From contig NZ_JAPDDS010000003.1 of the NCBI RefSeq assembly GCF_025950085.1, forward strand, positions 248,001 to 312,000: DNA of 64,000 bases. The letters run 5' to 3'. Position 1 is the stretch's first letter, and the number at the start of each line of letters is the position of its first letter. A program made the position numbers and the translations under genes. The notes beneath the pieces were generated by a model that saw nothing but the letters and a program-made list of their open reading frames with translations, had not been told where the DNA came from and searched no databases. This DNA is from Luteolibacter flavescens (lineage in GTDB: Bacteria > Verrucomicrobiota > Verrucomicrobiia > Verrucomicrobiales > Akkermansiaceae). This document shows positions 34,033 to 42,484 of this stretch, piece after piece.

Positions 34033-35723
34033 TCGACTACGACAGCATGTCCTTCAACGAGTTGATCAGCGGGCAGATCATGCGCGCGCTGGCCAACCAC
34101 GATCCGCAGTATGCGGAACTTGAGCACGATCAGGTGGCGAACCGCGTCACCCGCTACTGCTTCATGGGAGCACTGGCGAAGATCAACGGCCTCCCCTTCT
34201 TCCCGAAGGTGGCCGAGTTCTGCGATGGATCGCTGCACACGTATTGCGATCCCACGGTGCTCACCCGTGGACTTTTCAGCCCTCTTTGCATCACGGGCGA
34301 CAAGCTGATCGTGGCCGTCGCGAATCCTTGGAGCCCGTTGCCGGACGAGTATCTCGCCCCACGCTTCCCGGACCTGGAAATCGTGAAGGTGGTCACGCTC
34401 GCGTCCGAGATCGCGCGCGCCATCGAATCGGTGGCCACGAATTCCGGCCCCAGCCGCTCGGAACTCGAAGCCATCGACGTGGAGGACAGCGACGAGGTCA
34501 TCCGCGACTTCGACGTCACCACGGACTACACCGAGCCGATGGCCCAGCTCGTGGCCACGGTGATGGCGGATGCGGTGAAGACCCGCGCGTCCGACATTCA
34601 CTTCAAGGTGGAGAAAGAATCCTTCTACTACGCCTACCGCGTGGACGGGGACATCGGCACGAAGGTCGAGATCCCGATGAAGCTGAAGGATCGCCTCGAT
34701 GCCTTCCTGCTGAACCTGATGAAGCTCCCCACCGAGATCCGCGCCACCGCGCCGGGCATCTCGGGCCGCTTCACCATCTCCTACTTCCACCGCCCCATCG
34801 ATGTCCGCTACGAGAGACATCGTACTTACCGCGGATACCACGTCACGATGCGTCTGCTCGACAAGAGCCACATCAACGTGACCCTCGGCAAGGGCACCCT
34901 CGCCTTCGACGAGGAGACGCTTTTCGAGCTCAGCAAGGTGATGCGCGTCCCCGCCGGCATCATCGTCATGTCCGGCCCCACGGGCTCCGGCAAATCGACC
35001 ACGCTGAATGCCATCCTCCGCGAGCTGAATCGCCCGGACGTGAACATCCTGACGCTGGAAAACCCCGTGGAAGACGAGGTCCCCGGCATCACCCATTGCG
35101 ACTTGAAGAGCGCGAAGGAGTTCAAGCCGATGATCGCTTCCTTCATGCGATCCGACCCGGACATCATCCTCATGGGTGAGGTTCGCGACATCGAGTCGGC
35201 CGAGCTCGCGATCGAGGCCGCCGTGACGGGCCACAAGGTGTTGACCACGATCCACACCCCGCGCGCTTCCCAGATCATCGAGCGCTTCGAGCAGCTCGGT
35301 ATCGAGCGCTGGAAAATCGCCCAGACGCTGAAGGCCGCCTGTGCCCAGCGTCTCGTAAAGCTCCTCTGCCCCTACTGCAAGGAGCCGAAGACCGGCATCT
35401 CGGAAAACGACCGCAGGACCTTCAATCTGGACGAGTCCTGGGCCACCATTCCGGTCTTTTCCGCCAAGCCGGGCGGCTGCGCGGAGTGCCGCAACTCCGG
35501 CTACAGCGGCCGTACCGCCATTCTCGAAATCATCCCCATCACCCCGAAGACCTCCGACATGCTGTCGAAGGGCGAGATCTCCCCCTACGACCTGGAAGTG
35601 AAGATCCAGGAAGAAGGAAAGCTGCCCAACCTGCGCCGCAGCGGCCTGCGCCTCCTGCGCGAGGGCAAGACCGATATCGACGCCGTCTCGAAGGTCATCG
35701 ACATGACTTACACCGATGAGTAG
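34029..35723 (+). CDS. PilB/GspE assembly ATPase
   Basis: 564 residues. N-terminal T2SSE_N-type domain (about 45-140: FFPKVAEFCDGSLHTYCDPTVL through RFPDLEIVKVVTL). The catalytic domain has ASDIHFKVEKESFYYAYRVDGD, Walker A GPTGSGKSTTLNAIL, Asp box LTLENPVEDEVPGITHC and Walker B DPDIILMGEVRDIESAELAIEAAVTGHKVLTTIHT. The zinc-binding tetra-Cys is CPYC...CAEC, a hallmark of PilB/GspE and absent from PilT. It powers pilus or pseudopilus assembly at the inner membrane. GTG 34029 overlaps the upstream stop; ATG at codon 7 is possible. Overlaps the PilC-like gene by 8 bp. Confidence 0.93.
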   Translation: MIDYDSMSFNELISGQIMRALANHDPQYAELEHDQVANRVTRYCFMGALAKINGLPFFPKVAEFCDGSLHTYCDPTVLTRGLFSPLCITGDKLIVAVANPWSPLPDEYLAPRFPDLEIVKVVTLASEIARAIESVATNSGPSRSELEAIDVEDSDEVIRDFDVTTDYTEPMAQLVATVMADAVKTRASDIHFKVEKESFYYAYRVDGDIGTKVEIPMKLKDRLDAFLLNLMKLPTEIRATAPGISGRFTISYFHRPIDVRYERHRTYRGYHVTMRLLDKSHINVTLGKGTLAFDEETLFELSKVMRVPAGIIVMSGPTGSGKSTTLNAILRELNRPDVNILTLENPVEDEVPGITHCDLKSAKEFKPMIASFMRSDPDIILMGEVRDIESAELAIEAAVTGHKVLTTIHTPRASQIIERFEQLGIERWKIAQTLKAACAQRLVKLLCPYCKEPKTGISENDRRTFNLDESWATIPVFSAKPGGCAECRNSGYSGRTAILEIIPITPKTSDMLSKGEISPYDLEVKIQEEGKLPNLRRSGLRLLREGKTDIDAVSKVIDMTYTDE

Positions 35724-36876
35724 TGCATCCGTCACCGCCAAGCCGGGCAAGACCGCAGCGCCCGCCGGAGCAGCCGGGAAGCCCCCCGCCGCCGCCCAGG
35801 GCTCCTTCAGTTTCCTGAAGCCAGCCGGTGCGAAGCCCTTCACCAAGAAGCAGCTCGTCGCGATGTTCCGCGGCCTCGCTTCCATGTTGCGCGCGCAGAT
35901 CAATACCGCCGACGCGCTGAAGTACTATGGCCAGGGCCTGCAAGACAAGCCGATGGCGGACGCGCTGATGAAGATCCGCGAGGAGATCAATGCCGGTGTT
36001 ACCGTACATGAGGCCTTCCGCCGCACGGGCCGCTTCTCGGACATGGTCGTCGGCCTCATCCAGGCCGGTAGCGATGCCGGCCAGCTCCACCAGGCATTCG
36101 GAGCCTTGGCCACCCGCTTCACCAGCGAGATGATTTTCACGAAGGCGATCCGCAAGGCGACCGTGATGCCCTGTGCCGTGATCTCCGTGCTGCTCGGTGC
36201 CTTCATCTTCTCGCAGGTCAGCATCGTCCCGCAGGTGCAGGACATGCTCAAGTCCGTGTCCCAGAAGCCCGATGGCATGACCGCCATCGCCTTCAAGGTC
36301 AGCGCCATCACCAAGGCCGTCTGGCCCTTCGTCGTCACCGGCATCATCGCATCGGCAATCACCATCTGGCGGTCCGAGAAGGTGCGGAACATCATCCTCG
36401 GCATCGCGATGTCGAAGTGGCGCCTGCTCCGCCTCATGATCATGAGCCTGCGGCAGATGACCTTCCTCTCCACGATGAAGATGCTCCACGCAAATGGCAT
36501 CAACCTCGCCAAGTCCATCCGCGTGTCCGCGAACAGCGTGAAGGGCACCCCCTTCTACCAGGAACTGCGCGACGCCGCCGACAAGTACGAGCACTCGGGC
36601 GTGCCGCTCTCCACCGCATTCTCGAAGTACACCTCGGTGGACTCGCAGGTGGTCCACATGATGTCCATCGGCGAGAAGTCCGCATCGCTGGACTCCCAGC
36701 TCGACATGCTCTCAACCATGTACGAGGAGGACGCCCAGAACTACATGACCAGCTTCACCGCCGCGGTGAATTTCCTCGTGCTCATCATCGCCGTCGGCCT
36801 CATCGCCGCCGTCTTCATCGGAACCTTCCTGCCGATCTTCCTGATGGGTCCGAAGATGATGAACAGCAAGATGTGA
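35716..36876 (+). CDS. PilC/GspF inner-membrane platform protein
   Basis: 386 residues. Ala/Pro-rich N-terminus, then two GspF repeats, each with a helical cytoplasmic domain (FRGLASMLRAQINTADALKYYGQGL and MTFLSTMKMLHANGINLAKSIRVSA) including G-x-x-L-x-E/F-type motifs. Three transmembrane helices: VMPCAVISVLLGAFIFSQVSI, AVWPFVVTGIIASAITIW and the C-terminal FLVLIIAVGLIAAVFIGTFLPIF. Couples the PilB ATPase to pilin assembly. Starts inside the end of the ATPase gene. Confidence 0.92.
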   Translation: MSSASVTAKPGKTAAPAGAAGKPPAAAQGSFSFLKPAGAKPFTKKQLVAMFRGLASMLRAQINTADALKYYGQGLQDKPMADALMKIREEINAGVTVHEAFRRTGRFSDMVVGLIQAGSDAGQLHQAFGALATRFTSEMIFTKAIRKATVMPCAVISVLLGAFIFSQVSIVPQVQDMLKSVSQKPDGMTAIAFKVSAITKAVWPFVVTGIIASAITIWRSEKVRNIILGIAMSKWRLLRLMIMSLRQMTFLSTMKMLHANGINLAKSIRVSANSVKGTPFYQELRDAADKYEHSGVPLSTAFSKYTSVDSQVVHMMSIGEKSASLDSQLDMLSTMYEEDAQNYMTSFTAAVNFLVLIIAVGLIAAVFIGTFLPIFLMGPKMMNSKM

Positions 36877-36895
36877 CGTCTACTCCCGATACCCC

Positions 36896-37309
36896 ATGCA
36901 ACTGACTCGACTCGATCGCTGGCTAAGGGAGCGCTTCGTCTATGAGACGCACGTTTACACGCTCCGCGTACCGGAGGCCTTGCCCCCGGGAGTAATCGCG
37001 GAAGAGTTGCCGGAGTCCCCGGGCCGGCGCTTCAAGCACCGCTTCATCGTCCGCAGCGATGCCACCGTGCAGGCGCTCATCGAGCAATTGCGCGAGGGCA
37101 ACCTGATGTTCACCACCCGCGTGGTGGACCGCGAGGAGTGGTATGTTCCGCTCATCGCCCCGCAGGGAAAGTCCATCACCTGGTGGTTCATCTGGCTCGG
37201 CGTCACTGCCGCCGCCGTCTTCGGTCTCGTTCATCTCGGCCGCATCGCCTGGGCAAATCCCGAGCTGCGCAAGAACGTCAACGAGGCCATCGAGATCCTG
37301 AAGGGCTGA
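36896..37309 (+). CDS. Hypothetical single-TM protein in the pilus operon
   Basis: 137 residues. N-terminal about 95 residues soluble (LTRLDRWLRERFVYETHVYTLRVPEALPPG...), one transmembrane helix (TWWFIWLGVTAAAVFGLVHLG), and a short charged tail. N-in topology is likely since the N-terminal part is rich in Arg. No family recognised. Its place between the platform protein and the second pseudopilin suggests an accessory of the same machine. Confidence 0.65.
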   Translation: MQLTRLDRWLRERFVYETHVYTLRVPEALPPGVIAEELPESPGRRFKHRFIVRSDATVQALIEQLREGNLMFTTRVVDREEWYVPLIAPQGKSITWWFIWLGVTAAAVFGLVHLGRIAWANPELRKNVNEAIEILKG

Positions 37310-37403
37310 CGACCCCGATTCTGCCAGGGGACATATTACCCTGCAAATCGTTCACACTTCCGGCTTTTCAAGCTTCCTTTAGTAATCTAGCCTCATCCGT
37401 CCC

Positions 37404-37835
37404 ATGAAATCCCGCTCCCATGCCCACTCGTCCCGCAGCGGATTCACGCTGCTGGAGTTGACGATGGTCATCTCGGTGATGCTCCTGCTCATCACCGTCG
37501 GACTGAAGGCCAACAGCGGATTCAAGAATTGGAAGCTCGCCCGTGAAGCGTCCGACACGCTGCGGACCGTGTATGTCGCCCAGCGCACGTTCCTGGCCGA
37601 CAATCCCACCGTCCCGGTCACGTCGCTGACGCACGCCCAGCTCCTGCCCTACATCCAGAACAGTCCTGCCGCTTTCCCGACAGCCACGGCGATCAACGGA
37701 TCAGCCCTGAATATTTTCGTGGGCGTCTCGCCCCCGTTTTTTACCACCACAGGCGTGGTCTCCGGCACGAATCCGCCTGTCCGCTACGATCCATCCGGCT
37801 CCCTCACCGACTCCCTGTGGGATGTAGGCGAATGA
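37404..37835 (+). CDS. Second prepilin-like pseudopilin
   Basis: 143 residues. Class III signal SHAHSSRSG then FTLLELTMVISVMLLLITVGL, with Gly-Phe cleavage and Glu 5. The head domain (residues about 45-143) is Thr/Pro-rich with no Cys pair. It is distinct from the pilin at 27933, so it may be a minor pilin or initiation-complex component. ATGA overlap couples it to the next gene. Confidence 0.85.
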   Translation: MKSRSHAHSSRSGFTLLELTMVISVMLLLITVGLKANSGFKNWKLAREASDTLRTVYVAQRTFLADNPTVPVTSLTHAQLLPYIQNSPAAFPTATAINGSALNIFVGVSPPFFTTTGVVSGTNPPVRYDPSGSLTDSLWDVGE

Positions 37836-38311
37836 AGACCTCCCTGCTCGCCGCTCTCCTGGCCACGGTCCTGCCGCTTTCTGCGGCCACCGACGATGGC
37901 TTCGAGTCATTCGGCGAGTATGAGATCCGCAGCCAGATGAAGATCACCGGGAATGGCAAGGTGGTCCAAGTGCCGATCAAGCCTCTCAAGCTCACCGTCA
38001 CTTCCGACGGCGTCACCATCCGCGTGTCTTCCGCAGGGAAGTCCGATGCGTGGTCTACCTTCAAAATCTACCGGTCCGATGGCATCGGCCGGCAGAAGAC
38101 CACCGGCGGCCCGCTGGAAGTGGTGCCGGGCGTACAGGCCACGAGCGATCACCGCGGCGTGCACAAGCACCTGCGCCTGACCCGCGACACCCTCACGCTG
38201 ACGGTCTTCCCGGGAGTCTCCGACCAGACCGTCGTCACCCACGCCGTCCTCGCCCCCTCCCCCACCGATGAGCCAGCCGCCGATTCCAAGAAAGGATCGC
38301 CCGCACCTTGA
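37832..38311 (+). CDS. Hypothetical secreted protein
   Basis: 159 residues with a signal peptide (LLAALLATVLPLSAATDD). The mature part is beta-rich: FGEYEIRSQMKITGNGKVVQVPIKPLKLTVTSDGVTIRVSS, and ends in a Pro/Lys-rich tail. No family recognised. ATG 37832 overlaps the stop of the pseudopilin gene; the ORF could extend to 37817 inside it. The end overlaps the next gene by 44 bp in another frame. Probably a periplasmic accessory. Confidence 0.65.
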   Translation: MKTSLLAALLATVLPLSAATDDGFESFGEYEIRSQMKITGNGKVVQVPIKPLKLTVTSDGVTIRVSSAGKSDAWSTFKIYRSDGIGRQKTTGGPLEVVPGVQATSDHRGVHKHLRLTRDTLTLTVFPGVSDQTVVTHAVLAPSPTDEPAADSKKGSPAP

Positions 38312-39104
38312 TCTCATGCGTCCGCTGCCCACCACCACACAGGCCGCCCCCCTCCCCACGAAGCCCGCGGGTTCCCCCGCCGTCTCCCAGACCTTGGATG
38401 TGGGACCGCTTCATCAATCTTCCCCGCCCGCGCAAAACCGCCGGTCGCTCGGCTCTCCCGCCGTCCAGCGCGCCTATCCGTGGCTGCTGGTCACCAGCAC
38501 CGCGCTCGCCGCGATCTTCTGCGGACTTTATCTCACCAAGCCGGTCGTGGTCGCCGCCGCAGGTCCCGGACCGGGCACGCTCACCAATGCCCCCGCGCCG
38601 CCCATGCCAGCAATGGTGGCAGGCAGCCCGAAGCAGGCCGACTCCCTTCTTCCCCATGGCAGCCTCTTGCCCGGCGACACGGCAAAGCCCCAGGCGGCCG
38701 ATCCGAAGCGCCTCGCCTCCGCCGGCAGCGGACCGGAAACCGCCTTTGAGGAAACCAATCTCCGTATCCAACACGTCCTCCAGGCCCAAGGTCCCGAAGG
38801 CGAAGATCTCGGGAAGCTGACCTTGGAAGTGCCCGTGCTCTATCGCAGCCGCGCGCTGCGTTGGACTCCCGAAGAAGTAGCTCAGGCCCGCAAGCTGATG
38901 ACGCGCATCGGCAACTATCAGGAGGCAGCCCAGATGGTCCGCAATGAGGGACAGAAGCTCCTCGGGGAATGGAATGCCCTGATTGGCGAATCCATCCCCA
39001 CGCCGGTGCTCCGCGCCGATAGCCCCTCTCTTTCCGGATCCCTCAATTCCTCCGCCGCCGAGAAACTCGACAGCACCCAAGCCATCGAAATCAAAAACCG
39101 ATGA
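38268..39104 (+). CDS. Hypothetical bitopic membrane protein of the pilus operon
   Basis: 278 residues. Pro/Ser-rich cytoplasmic N-terminus, one transmembrane helix at about 69-89 (YPWLLVTSTALAAIFCGLYL), Pro/Ala-rich linker, then a helical periplasmic domain (about 160-278). Topology resembles GspC-like or TonB-like trans-periplasmic proteins, but no homology is visible. ATGA overlap with the following gene. The 44-bp overlap with the preceding gene is unusual: if the start is ATG 38316 (MRPLP) the overlap disappears. Confidence 0.6.
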   Translation: MSQPPIPRKDRPHLDLMRPLPTTTQAAPLPTKPAGSPAVSQTLDVGPLHQSSPPAQNRRSLGSPAVQRAYPWLLVTSTALAAIFCGLYLTKPVVVAAAGPGPGTLTNAPAPPMPAMVAGSPKQADSLLPHGSLLPGDTAKPQAADPKRLASAGSGPETAFEETNLRIQHVLQAQGPEGEDLGKLTLEVPVLYRSRALRWTPEEVAQARKLMTRIGNYQEAAQMVRNEGQKLLGEWNALIGESIPTPVLRADSPSLSGSLNSSAAEKLDSTQAIEIKNR

Positions 39105-39823
39105 CCCGCTCCCGCCTGCTTCTCATCGCCGCGATCATCCCCGTGGCCCTGGCCCAGGATATCGCACCGAAGGACTCGGAGATCGATCCGGTGATCTCCG
39201 CCCTCACCGAGGACATGGGAGACGAACCGGTCCGCGAAGGGATCACCGCCACCTCGCCCGCGCACCCGTCGGGAGAGGATGGACCGCCGGTGCTCATCAC
39301 CGGCACCCCGCCCGAGGGAGCTGAGATCGAAAACGCACCGCCACCGATCCCGGAGCCGGAAGGCGTGACCGTGCAGGTGGAGCCGGGCAAGGGCGGCGCA
39401 GGAAAGGTCAACTCGTCGGCAGTCAAACTGCTCGCACCCTTTCCCGCCAAGCCGCTCTCCCAGCCGCCCGCTGGCTGGCGACTGGAGCACCCGGAGGACA
39501 TCCCGTCCTTCACCCAGGAGGTGCTGCTGGAAAATGGCACGCGTATCCCTCTCTCCATCCGTCCCCACCTGCTGGTGCCGGATGCCGATGGCGAAAACGT
39601 CATCGGCGTGAACGAGCCCGGATTCGACCCCGCGCTGCGCTACGCCCAGGCAGGTACGATGAGTGCCGTACTTGCGAACTCCGTGGAGCGCATGGAGGAA
39701 GACTCCCGCGAACTCGGCAACGCCCTCGATCGCCTCGGCCAGCTCCTCGGATCGCTACCCAAGACAGAAGAACCCGCTCCCGCACCGAAGGAAGTCACCA
39801 CCCCTGACAAGAAGAAGCGATGA
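39101..39823 (+). CDS. Hypothetical secreted protein of the pilus operon
   Basis: 240 residues with a short signal peptide (LLLIAAIIPVALAQD). The mature chain is acidic and Pro-rich, with a small domain (LLAPFPAKPLSQPPAGWRL ... IPLSIRPHLLVPDADGENVIGVNEPGFDPALRY) and a C-terminal coiled coil (VERMEEDSRELGNALDRLGQLL) ending in a Lys tail. No family recognised. ATGA overlaps on both sides indicate tight coupling with its neighbours. Confidence 0.62.
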   Translation: MTRSRLLLIAAIIPVALAQDIAPKDSEIDPVISALTEDMGDEPVREGITATSPAHPSGEDGPPVLITGTPPEGAEIENAPPPIPEPEGVTVQVEPGKGGAGKVNSSAVKLLAPFPAKPLSQPPAGWRLEHPEDIPSFTQEVLLENGTRIPLSIRPHLLVPDADGENVIGVNEPGFDPALRYAQAGTMSAVLANSVERMEEDSRELGNALDRLGQLLGSLPKTEEPAPAPKEVTTPDKKKR

Positions 39824-40353
39824 AACAGAGCCTCATCCCGATCTCCTGCGGCACCGCGCTCGCCATGATGGCTGGCGCTGCCGCCGCCCACTGGTGCTCC
39901 GTGCGCGACATGGTGACCCTCGCCTCGGTGCTGCCGATGCAGTCGCCCGTCTCTGACAAATTCCAAGCTCCGTCTCACTCCCCGCTGCCGGACGCAGGAC
40001 CGTCGCGCGAGGCCAAGGAATTCCTGGCTCAAGCCCGCGAAAGCTCCGGCAAGACGAAACCCGGCAGCGCCCGGACTTCCCTCGAAAAGATCCAGCCAAT
40101 CGCGAATCACCCGTCGTCAGCCACCGCGGGGAATACCACCGACGCCCGCATCGAGAAGCTTCTCAGCCTGCTGGAAGGCACCGTGGAGGAAAACCAGCGG
40201 CTGCGTGAAAGCCAGGCGGAGACGAACCGCGATCTGATGGAGGTGCAGTTCCGCCTGGACATGTACGATGGTGAATTCCGTCCGCTCAAGGTGGAGGAAG
40301 AAGCGACGCCATGGGACGACGGCAGCGGCGGCGTGCTGCCACCGCTGGAGTAA
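39820..40353 (+). CDS. Hypothetical coiled-coil protein, last gene of the pilus operon
   Basis: 177 residues. N-terminal hydrophobic segment (IPISCGTALAMMAGAAAAHW) acts as signal or anchor, a Ser/Pro-rich linker follows, then a coiled coil (ARIEKLLSLLEGTVEENQRLRESQAETNRDLMEVQFRLDMYD). C-terminus acidic, ending PPLE. No family recognised. Convergent with the DUF4407 gene across 15 bp. Confidence 0.6.
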   Translation: MKQSLIPISCGTALAMMAGAAAAHWCSVRDMVTLASVLPMQSPVSDKFQAPSHSPLPDAGPSREAKEFLAQARESSGKTKPGSARTSLEKIQPIANHPSSATAGNTTDARIEKLLSLLEGTVEENQRLRESQAETNRDLMEVQFRLDMYDGEFRPLKVEEEATPWDDGSGGVLPPLE

Positions 40354-40368
40354 CCCGCTACGTCAGGT

Positions 40369-42057
40369 TCAAGCACGCTGGCCGGCGAAGAAGACTTCCA
40401 TCCGGTGCTGCATGTCCTCGTAGAAGCGCTTCTTGATCGCCTCGAGCGCCGCGATCTTTTCCGGCCCGGCGTGGAAGGCTTCTTCCTGCTCCATGCGGAT
40501 CTTCGCGGCGAAGGACTTCTCCATCTCGATCAGTGAATCGAGGAATTCGCGCGCGGCGCGGCTGTGCTCCACGCCATCGATGAGCGCGTTTTCCAGGCGC
40601 TTGTTCCGGGTGACGGCGATCAGGTTGCCGGTGGCGAGCTTCTCCATGTAGCGCTCGTGGCTCTGGCGGAAGGCGCGGTGCTCGGAATCGTAGGCGATCT
40701 CGTCGCGATCCAGCAGCGTATCGTAGGGACCGGGCTTCGTGAAGAACTTCACGATCAGCGGGATCGTATCCACGAGCATGAAGAGCAGCGTGAGCACGAT
40801 GTAGGTGCCGAAGGCGAACTCGCCACCCTCGCTGCCCGCCTTGAAAAGACCGTGGAGAGCCAGCGTCTGGGTCAGGATGTCCTTTCGCGGCTCGGCCTGG
40901 ATCGAGCTGATGCGGATCTGTTCCTCGGTGGCAATCGCGGCCAGTTCGGCCTGCGCCGCTTTTTGCTCCAGGTTCCGCGTTTCGATCTGCTGGTCGATGG
41001 CGGAGCGCACGGCATTCTGCTGCTCGGTGAAGGAGGTGGCTTGGTCTTCCTCCACACGCTGCTTGAGGGCGGCCACGCGGTCGGCCTCGGCCTTGTTTGC
41101 CGTGGCGATCTCGGCAAGCCGTGTTTCGAAAGTGGCGATGGCACCCTTCTCCGCCTCGCGCACCTGCGTCTGCAGCGTGGCTTTCTCGGCGGACAGGTGT
41201 TCCAGCAGTGACCCGATGCGCTGCGTCTCGGTGCGGCGAGGCTCAAGCTGATCGGCACGGATCGAGCGGGCGCGCGGGCCCTCGCCACGCATGCCGGAAC
41301 GCTGGCCATTCAGCTCCCGCTCGAATTCCGCCTGCCAGAAGCCGAGCTCGGTCTGGAGCTTCGCATACTGCGGCGTCAGTTCGTCAGCCTGCTGGTTGAC
41401 CGTGTCGAGACGGTCGCGGAAAGGCTTCGTGGCCTCGTCAGTAGCGGCCTTCAATTCCGCCTGCTGCTCGGCGGTCAGCCCGGGGATCGCCGCGGTGGCA
41501 TCCTCGCGGTCCTGGATGATGAATTTGGCATTGTAGCTCTCCTTCCGCTCCTGCTGGAGCGCGGCCATCCTTTGCTCGATTCCATTGATCGTCTCGCGGA
41601 CCTTGTCCTTCGCGACGGTGAATTTCGCGCGCTCCTGGCTCATTTCCACGGAGCGCTCCTCCTCCACCACCGTCTGGATAGTGTCGCGGAAAAGCAGCAG
41701 CACCAGCGGGTGCGCAATGGTGAGCCCCATCAGGACCGCCACCAGCATGCGCAGGGAAAACTGCGAGAGCTTCCGCCACCACGAGAGGAAGGGCCGGTAG
41801 CCCGCGAGGAGCGCACGGTCGATGGTGAGAATGATGAAGGCCCACACCGCGGCAACCGGGTAGATCACCTTGGCATTGTCCGTCAGGGTGGACAGGGCGT
41901 AGGCGCAGGCGATGAAGGCGAAGGCGCAGGGCACCAGCACGGTGGCCCCGAAGGCGACATACTTCCGCTGCTCCCAATTCGGGCACTGCTCGAGGGTCTC
42001 GGTGCCGGCACCGGACAACCAGAAAAACAGACGCTTGAAGGGATTTGACCGGTTCAT
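40369..42057 (-). CDS. DUF4407 family membrane protein
   Basis: 562 residues. N-terminal WLSGAGTETLEQCPNWEQRKYVAFGATVL with helices at about 32-58, 65-86 and 98-122. A long periplasmic-length coiled coil of about 270 residues follows (VEEERSVEMSQERAKFTVAKDKVRETI onward), then a fourth helix (FAFGTYIVLTLLFMLVDTIPLIVKF) and a charged C-terminal helix. The LSG-C-x(4-6)-Y-G/FGA start, ID-RA helix (LTIDRALLAG) and LVDTIPLIVK end match DUF4407. Function is not established; some members sit near gliding or stress genes. Upstream is a structured terminator region. Confidence 0.82.
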   Translation of the reverse strand: MNRSNPFKRLFFWLSGAGTETLEQCPNWEQRKYVAFGATVLVPCAFAFIACAYALSTLTDNAKVIYPVAAVWAFIILTIDRALLAGYRPFLSWWRKLSQFSLRMLVAVLMGLTIAHPLVLLLFRDTIQTVVEEERSVEMSQERAKFTVAKDKVRETINGIEQRMAALQQERKESYNAKFIIQDREDATAAIPGLTAEQQAELKAATDEATKPFRDRLDTVNQQADELTPQYAKLQTELGFWQAEFERELNGQRSGMRGEGPRARSIRADQLEPRRTETQRIGSLLEHLSAEKATLQTQVREAEKGAIATFETRLAEIATANKAEADRVAALKQRVEEDQATSFTEQQNAVRSAIDQQIETRNLEQKAAQAELAAIATEEQIRISSIQAEPRKDILTQTLALHGLFKAGSEGGEFAFGTYIVLTLLFMLVDTIPLIVKFFTKPGPYDTLLDRDEIAYDSEHRAFRQSHERYMEKLATGNLIAVTRNKRLENALIDGVEHSRAAREFLDSLIEMEKSFAAKIRMEQEEAFHAGPEKIAALEAIKKRFYEDMQHRMEVFFAGQRA

Positions 42058-42262
42058 AAAAGACGGATGAAAACGGGAATATTCCCGGAAAGCGAGGCTG
42101 CGCTCCCGGCTTGTGGCGAAAACGCTTCATTCCCAAGCGATCTCTCAAAAACGGATGCCGATTCGCACTCGGGAGACTCCCGATTGAAACATCAGAAATT
42201 CACCTACAATCGATAACTGATTCCTATGAATTCACACAGTATCAGATGACGAAAAAGCCATC

Positions 42263-42383
42263 AAAAGGTCTTCGCAAATGTACAAAAAGAAGCCCGACCG
42301 CTGTGCCTCAGGAAAAACCCAAAAACCTAAGGCTCAAGCGGTCGGGCCACCTGCCGGGAGTCTCCTCCCTGACAAGACCTTTT
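42263..42383 (-). terminator. Long nested terminator in the 42058-42484 gap
   Basis: Read on the minus strand, GCCCGACCGCT and AGCGGTCGGGC (42337-42347 with 42292-42302) form an 11-bp stem. It is extended inside by GCCTTAGG/CCTGAGGC and followed by TTCTTTTTGT, a strong intrinsic terminator for the lipoprotein gene at 42485. An outer perfect 10-bp inverted repeat, AAAAGGTCTT at 42263-42272 and AAGACCTTTT at 42374-42383, encloses it. The rest of the 427-bp gap is AT-rich, with another palindrome CGGGAGACTCCCG near 42174-42186, and holds no convincing gene. Confidence 0.75.
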
Positions 42384-42484
42384 ATTTCGGAGGAGTCATG
42401 CTCTCGCAGCTGCCTCACATGTAATATAACGTCGTGAGCCGGATTTTTGTTTCAGTTTTCTCTGATTTTTTTCCGCAATCTTCG

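Noticed and set aside
42282-42353. Integron attC-like folded site
   Set aside because: The inverted repeats lack the attC core (GTTRRRY / RYYYAAC) and there is no integrase or cassette; a T-tract on the minus strand fits a terminator better.
42111-42437. 108-codon + strand frame in the 42058-42484 gap
   Set aside because: It reads through the nested terminator hairpins, has no start signal and no recognisable domain.
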